Part shown: in pieces, positions 62,058 through 64,000 of the stretch | How the letters are laid out: each line of letters begins with the position of its first letter | Position numbering within the stretch: position 1 is the first letter of the stretch | From: Solobacterium sp. | GTDB taxonomy: Bacteria > Bacillota_I > Bacilli_A > Erysipelotrichales > Erysipelotrichaceae | Direction of reading: 5' to 3' | Length of the DNA: 64,000 nt | Assembly (NCBI GenBank): GCA_024696355.1 | Contig: JAILGV010000166.1 | Span: 20,436 to 84,435, forward strand | Program-made: the position numbers and the translations under genes | Notes under the pieces: model-generated | Told to the model about the DNA's origin: nothing | Database searches by the model: none | The model's input: only the letters and a program-made list of their open reading frames with translations

Positions 62058-62259
62058 ATTGCATCGATGAAGCAGCAGTAGTAAATGAAAGCGTCAAAGA
62101 GAGCCTGCATCCGGTGAAAGCAGGTACGCGGAAGTTTATGAACTCGGCTTCGGAGCAGTCGCATTCTGCAGCGATATCAGGCGGAAAAAAGAGCACGCTG
62201 ATCCGTGAACTAAGGTGGTACCGCGTTAATGACGTCCTTAGATTTAAGGACGTTTTTTC
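62058..62259 (+). promoter_or_regulatory. T-box riboswitch leader of leuS
   Basis: The T-box core AAGGTGGTACCGCG is at 62212-62225, followed by the terminator ACGTCCTTA/TAAGGACGT (62232-62240, 62245-62253) plus T-run. Stem I can close by GAAGC near 62069 with GCTTC near 62147; the 3' specifier strand before it reads GAACTCG, with leucine codon CTC in place. Confidence 0.9.
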
Positions 62260-62282
62260 TTTCATCAGGAGGGGGAAAGATT

Positions 62283-64000
62283 ATGTATGATCATCAGAGT
62301 ATAGAGAAGAAATGGCAGAAATACTGGGAGGAAAACAAGACATTCAGAACAGATGCCTACGATTTTTCGAAACCCAAGTATTATGTGCTGGATATGTTCC
62401 CGTATCCGTCAGGACAGGGTCTGCATGTAGGCCATCCGGAAGGCTATACGGCTTCGGACATTGTTTCCAGAATGAAGAGAATGCAGGGCTTCAATGTCAT
62501 GCATCCGATGGGATTTGACGCATTCGGTCTGCCTGCGGAGCAGTATGCACTGAAGACCGGTCATCATCCGGGTGAATTTACCTATGCAAATATCGATCAT
62601 TTCCGTGAACAGATCAAGTCTCTCGGTTTCTCATATGACTGGGACAGGGAAATCCGCACCTGTGACGCAGATTATTACAAGTGGACACAGTGGATCTTCC
62701 TGCAGCTCTATAAGAAAGGTCTGGCATATGTTGCGGAGATGCCTGTCAACTGGTGTCCTGAACTCGGTGCTGTTCTTGCAAATGAGGAAGTTGTGGACGG
62801 AAAGTCCGAGATCGGCGGTTATCCCGTTGTCAGAAAGAACATGCGTCAGTGGGTTCTGAAAATTACGGCTTATGCCGAAAGACTGCTTCAGGATCTTGAT
62901 AAGGTTGACTGGCCGGAATCCACGAAGGAAATGCAGAGAAACTGGATCGGAAAATCCACCGGTGCGGATGTTGTATTCAAAATCAAGGATACCGACAGGG
63001 AATTCACGGTATTTACAACCAGATGTGATACCTTGTTCGGTGCGACATACTGTGTTATGTCTCCGGAGCATCCGTTTGTCAATGAGATTACTTCTTCAGA
63101 ACAGAAGGAAGCTGTTGAAGCATATCAGAAGGAATGCGCAAAGAAGAGCGACCTTGAAAGAACCGACCTGAACAAGGACAAGACCGGTGTCTTCACCGGT
63201 GCCTATGCGATCAATCCGGTCAACGGAAAGGAAATCCCGATCTGGATCTCCGACTATGTACTGGCGTCCTACGGAACAGGCGCAATCATGGCTGTTCCTG
63301 CACATGATGACAGAGACTATGCCTTTGCAAAGAAATTCGGACTTGAAATCATTCCGGTACTCGAAGGAGGAAACATCGAAGAGGAAGCCTGGACACAGGA
63401 CGGCACACATATCAACAGTGATTTCCTCAACGGGCTGAATAAAGCCGATGCCATCGCAAAAATGGTTTCCTGGCTGAGGGAACATAACTGCGGTGATGAG
63501 AAGGTGCAGTACAAGCTCCGTGACTGGCTGTTCTCCAGACAGAGATACTGGGGTGAACCGATTCCGGTTATTCATATGGAAGACGGTACAATGCGTACTG
63601 TAGACGAATGTGATCTGCCTCTTGAACTGCCGGCAACCGACAACTACAGACCGAGTCCCGACGGAGAGTCCCCGCTGGCAAACTGCACGGACTGGCTCAG
63701 TGTTGAAATTGACGGCAAAAAGGGAAAGCGTGAGACAAATACCATGCCGCAGTGGGCAGGATCCTGCTGGTACTGGATCCGTTATCTTGATCCGCACAAT
63801 GATCAGAAGATTGCCGAGAAGGAGCTGATGGATCACTGGCTGCCTGTCGATCTGTACATCGGCGGCGCAGAGCATGCTGTTCTCCACCTGCTGTATTCCA
63901 GATTCTGGTACAAGGTTCTCTATGACTGCGGCATTGTCAGCAGTGATGAACCGTTCCACAAGCTGTTCCATCAGGGAATGATCCTCGGTGAAAACGGCGT
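62283..64000 (+). CDS. leuS: Leucine--tRNA ligase (3' end beyond window)
   Basis: Class I synthetase charging tRNA-Leu. About 572 residues are visible and the frame is open to the last base. HIGH motif: [17 protein letters not shown] near residue 45. The CP1 editing domain (about 225-420) contains [13 protein letters not shown] and [15 protein letters not shown], so it should hydrolyse mischarged t[17 protein letters not shown] and [15 protein letters not shown] follow. The KMSKS loop is beyond the window. The start at 62283 follows AGGAGGGGG, 23 bases after the T-box terminator. Confidence 0.97.
   Translation, partial: MYDHQSIEKKWQKYWEENKTFRTDAYDFSKPKYYVLDMFPYPSGQGLHVGHPEGYTASDIVSRMKRMQGFNVMHPMGFDAFGLPAEQYALKTGHHPGEFTYANIDHFREQIKSLGFSYDWDREIRTCDADYYKWTQWIFLQLYKKGLAYVAEMPVNWCPELGAVLANEEVVDGKSEIGGYPVVRKNMRQWVLKITAYAERLLQDLDKVDWPESTKEMQRNWIGKSTGADVVFKIKDTDREFTVFTTRCDTLFGATYCVMSPEHPFVNEITSSEQKEAVEAYQKECAKKSDLERTDLNKDKTGVFTGAYAINPVNGKEIPIWISDYVLASYGTGAIMAVPAHDDRDYAFAKKFGLEIIPVLEGGNIEEEAWTQDGTHINSDFLNGLNKADAIAKMVSWLREHNCGDEKVQYKLRDWLFSRQRYWGEPIPVIHMEDGTMRTVDECDLPLELPATDNYRPSPDGESPLANCTDWLSVEIDGKKGKRETNTMPQWAGSCWYWIRYLDPHNDQKIAEKELMDHWLPVDLYIGGAEHAVLHLLYSRFWYKVLYDCGIVSSDEPFHKLFHQGMILGENG

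Noticed and set aside
1..64000. CRISPR arrays, tRNA or rRNA genes, insertion sequences, integrases, phage genes
   Set aside because: Reading both strands I saw no repeat-spacer array, transposase, integrase or recognisable tRNA or rRNA gene. The three tRNA-linked elements are T-box leaders.

Overview
The window reads as chromosome of a Gram-positive, anaerobic, fermentative Firmicute of moderate GC (about 48%). Erysipelotrichia-like is my best guess, from gene content only; no rRNA or tRNA gene is present to confirm it. Pointers are three T-box leaders, a ComN-type gene before a fused secDF, YneF (UPF0154), a DUF1846 protein, pyruvate:ferredoxin oxidoreductase, PASTA-type PBP2, and a probable 6S RNA just after aspS as in Bacillus.

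Region 1 (1-25.6 kb) is mostly housekeeping. It holds the 3' end of a PBP2/FtsI gene, mraY, comN-secDF and a HAD phosphatase. Next comes a tightly overlapping unit of a probable MurL epimerase, a MurD-type ligase and recJ, then apt, rel, a T-box-controlled hisS-aspS pair, 6S RNA, a D,D-carboxypeptidase, yneF and a large nifJ. The region ends with an L,D-transpeptidase, a 2-hydroxyacid dehydrogenase and a GltD-like flavoprotein. The MurL/MurD pairing suggests UDP-MurNAc-L-Ala-D-Glu is made by adding L-Glu and then epimerising it.

Region 2 (25.6-42.5 kb) is accessory and carbohydrate-centred. It has an ArgZ/TIGR00300-type ornithine cyclodeaminase-like gene, a surface GH9 glycanase, GNAT, a flavin-reductase-like protein, GH32 with an ArsC/Spx-like protein, a GH36-GH28 pair, and an RpiR regulator divergent from a GH1-PTS operon with two copies of an operator-like inverted repeat. 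A dienelactone-hydrolase-like protein followed by an anSME-type radical SAM enzyme closes the region.

Region 3 (42.5-64 kb) mixes defence, transport and metabolism: a transglutaminase-like protein, SdpI-like protein, 6-phosphofructokinase, two MATE exporters, an overlapping pair (MmcQ/YjbR-EVE-like fusion plus AlkZ-related protein), a complete polar amino acid ABC transporter, DUF1846 and a PfkB kinase with a small conserved protein. A T-box-controlled second ABC operon ends with a cytosolic M14 carboxypeptidase. Then come a pentapeptide-repeat protein, a DUF2804 protein, and a T-box-led leuS that runs off the window.

The most unusual item is the substrate-binding protein of the second ABC operon (56189-57151). 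Its SBP_bac_3 halves are in reversed order behind a normal lipoprotein signal, that is, a circular permutation. Other notable items are the MurL/MurD unit, the MmcQ-EVE/AlkZ-like pair, the paired operators at the beta-glucoside locus, and several genes whose -10 box sits directly before the start codon without a Shine-Dalgarno sequence (leaderless candidates).
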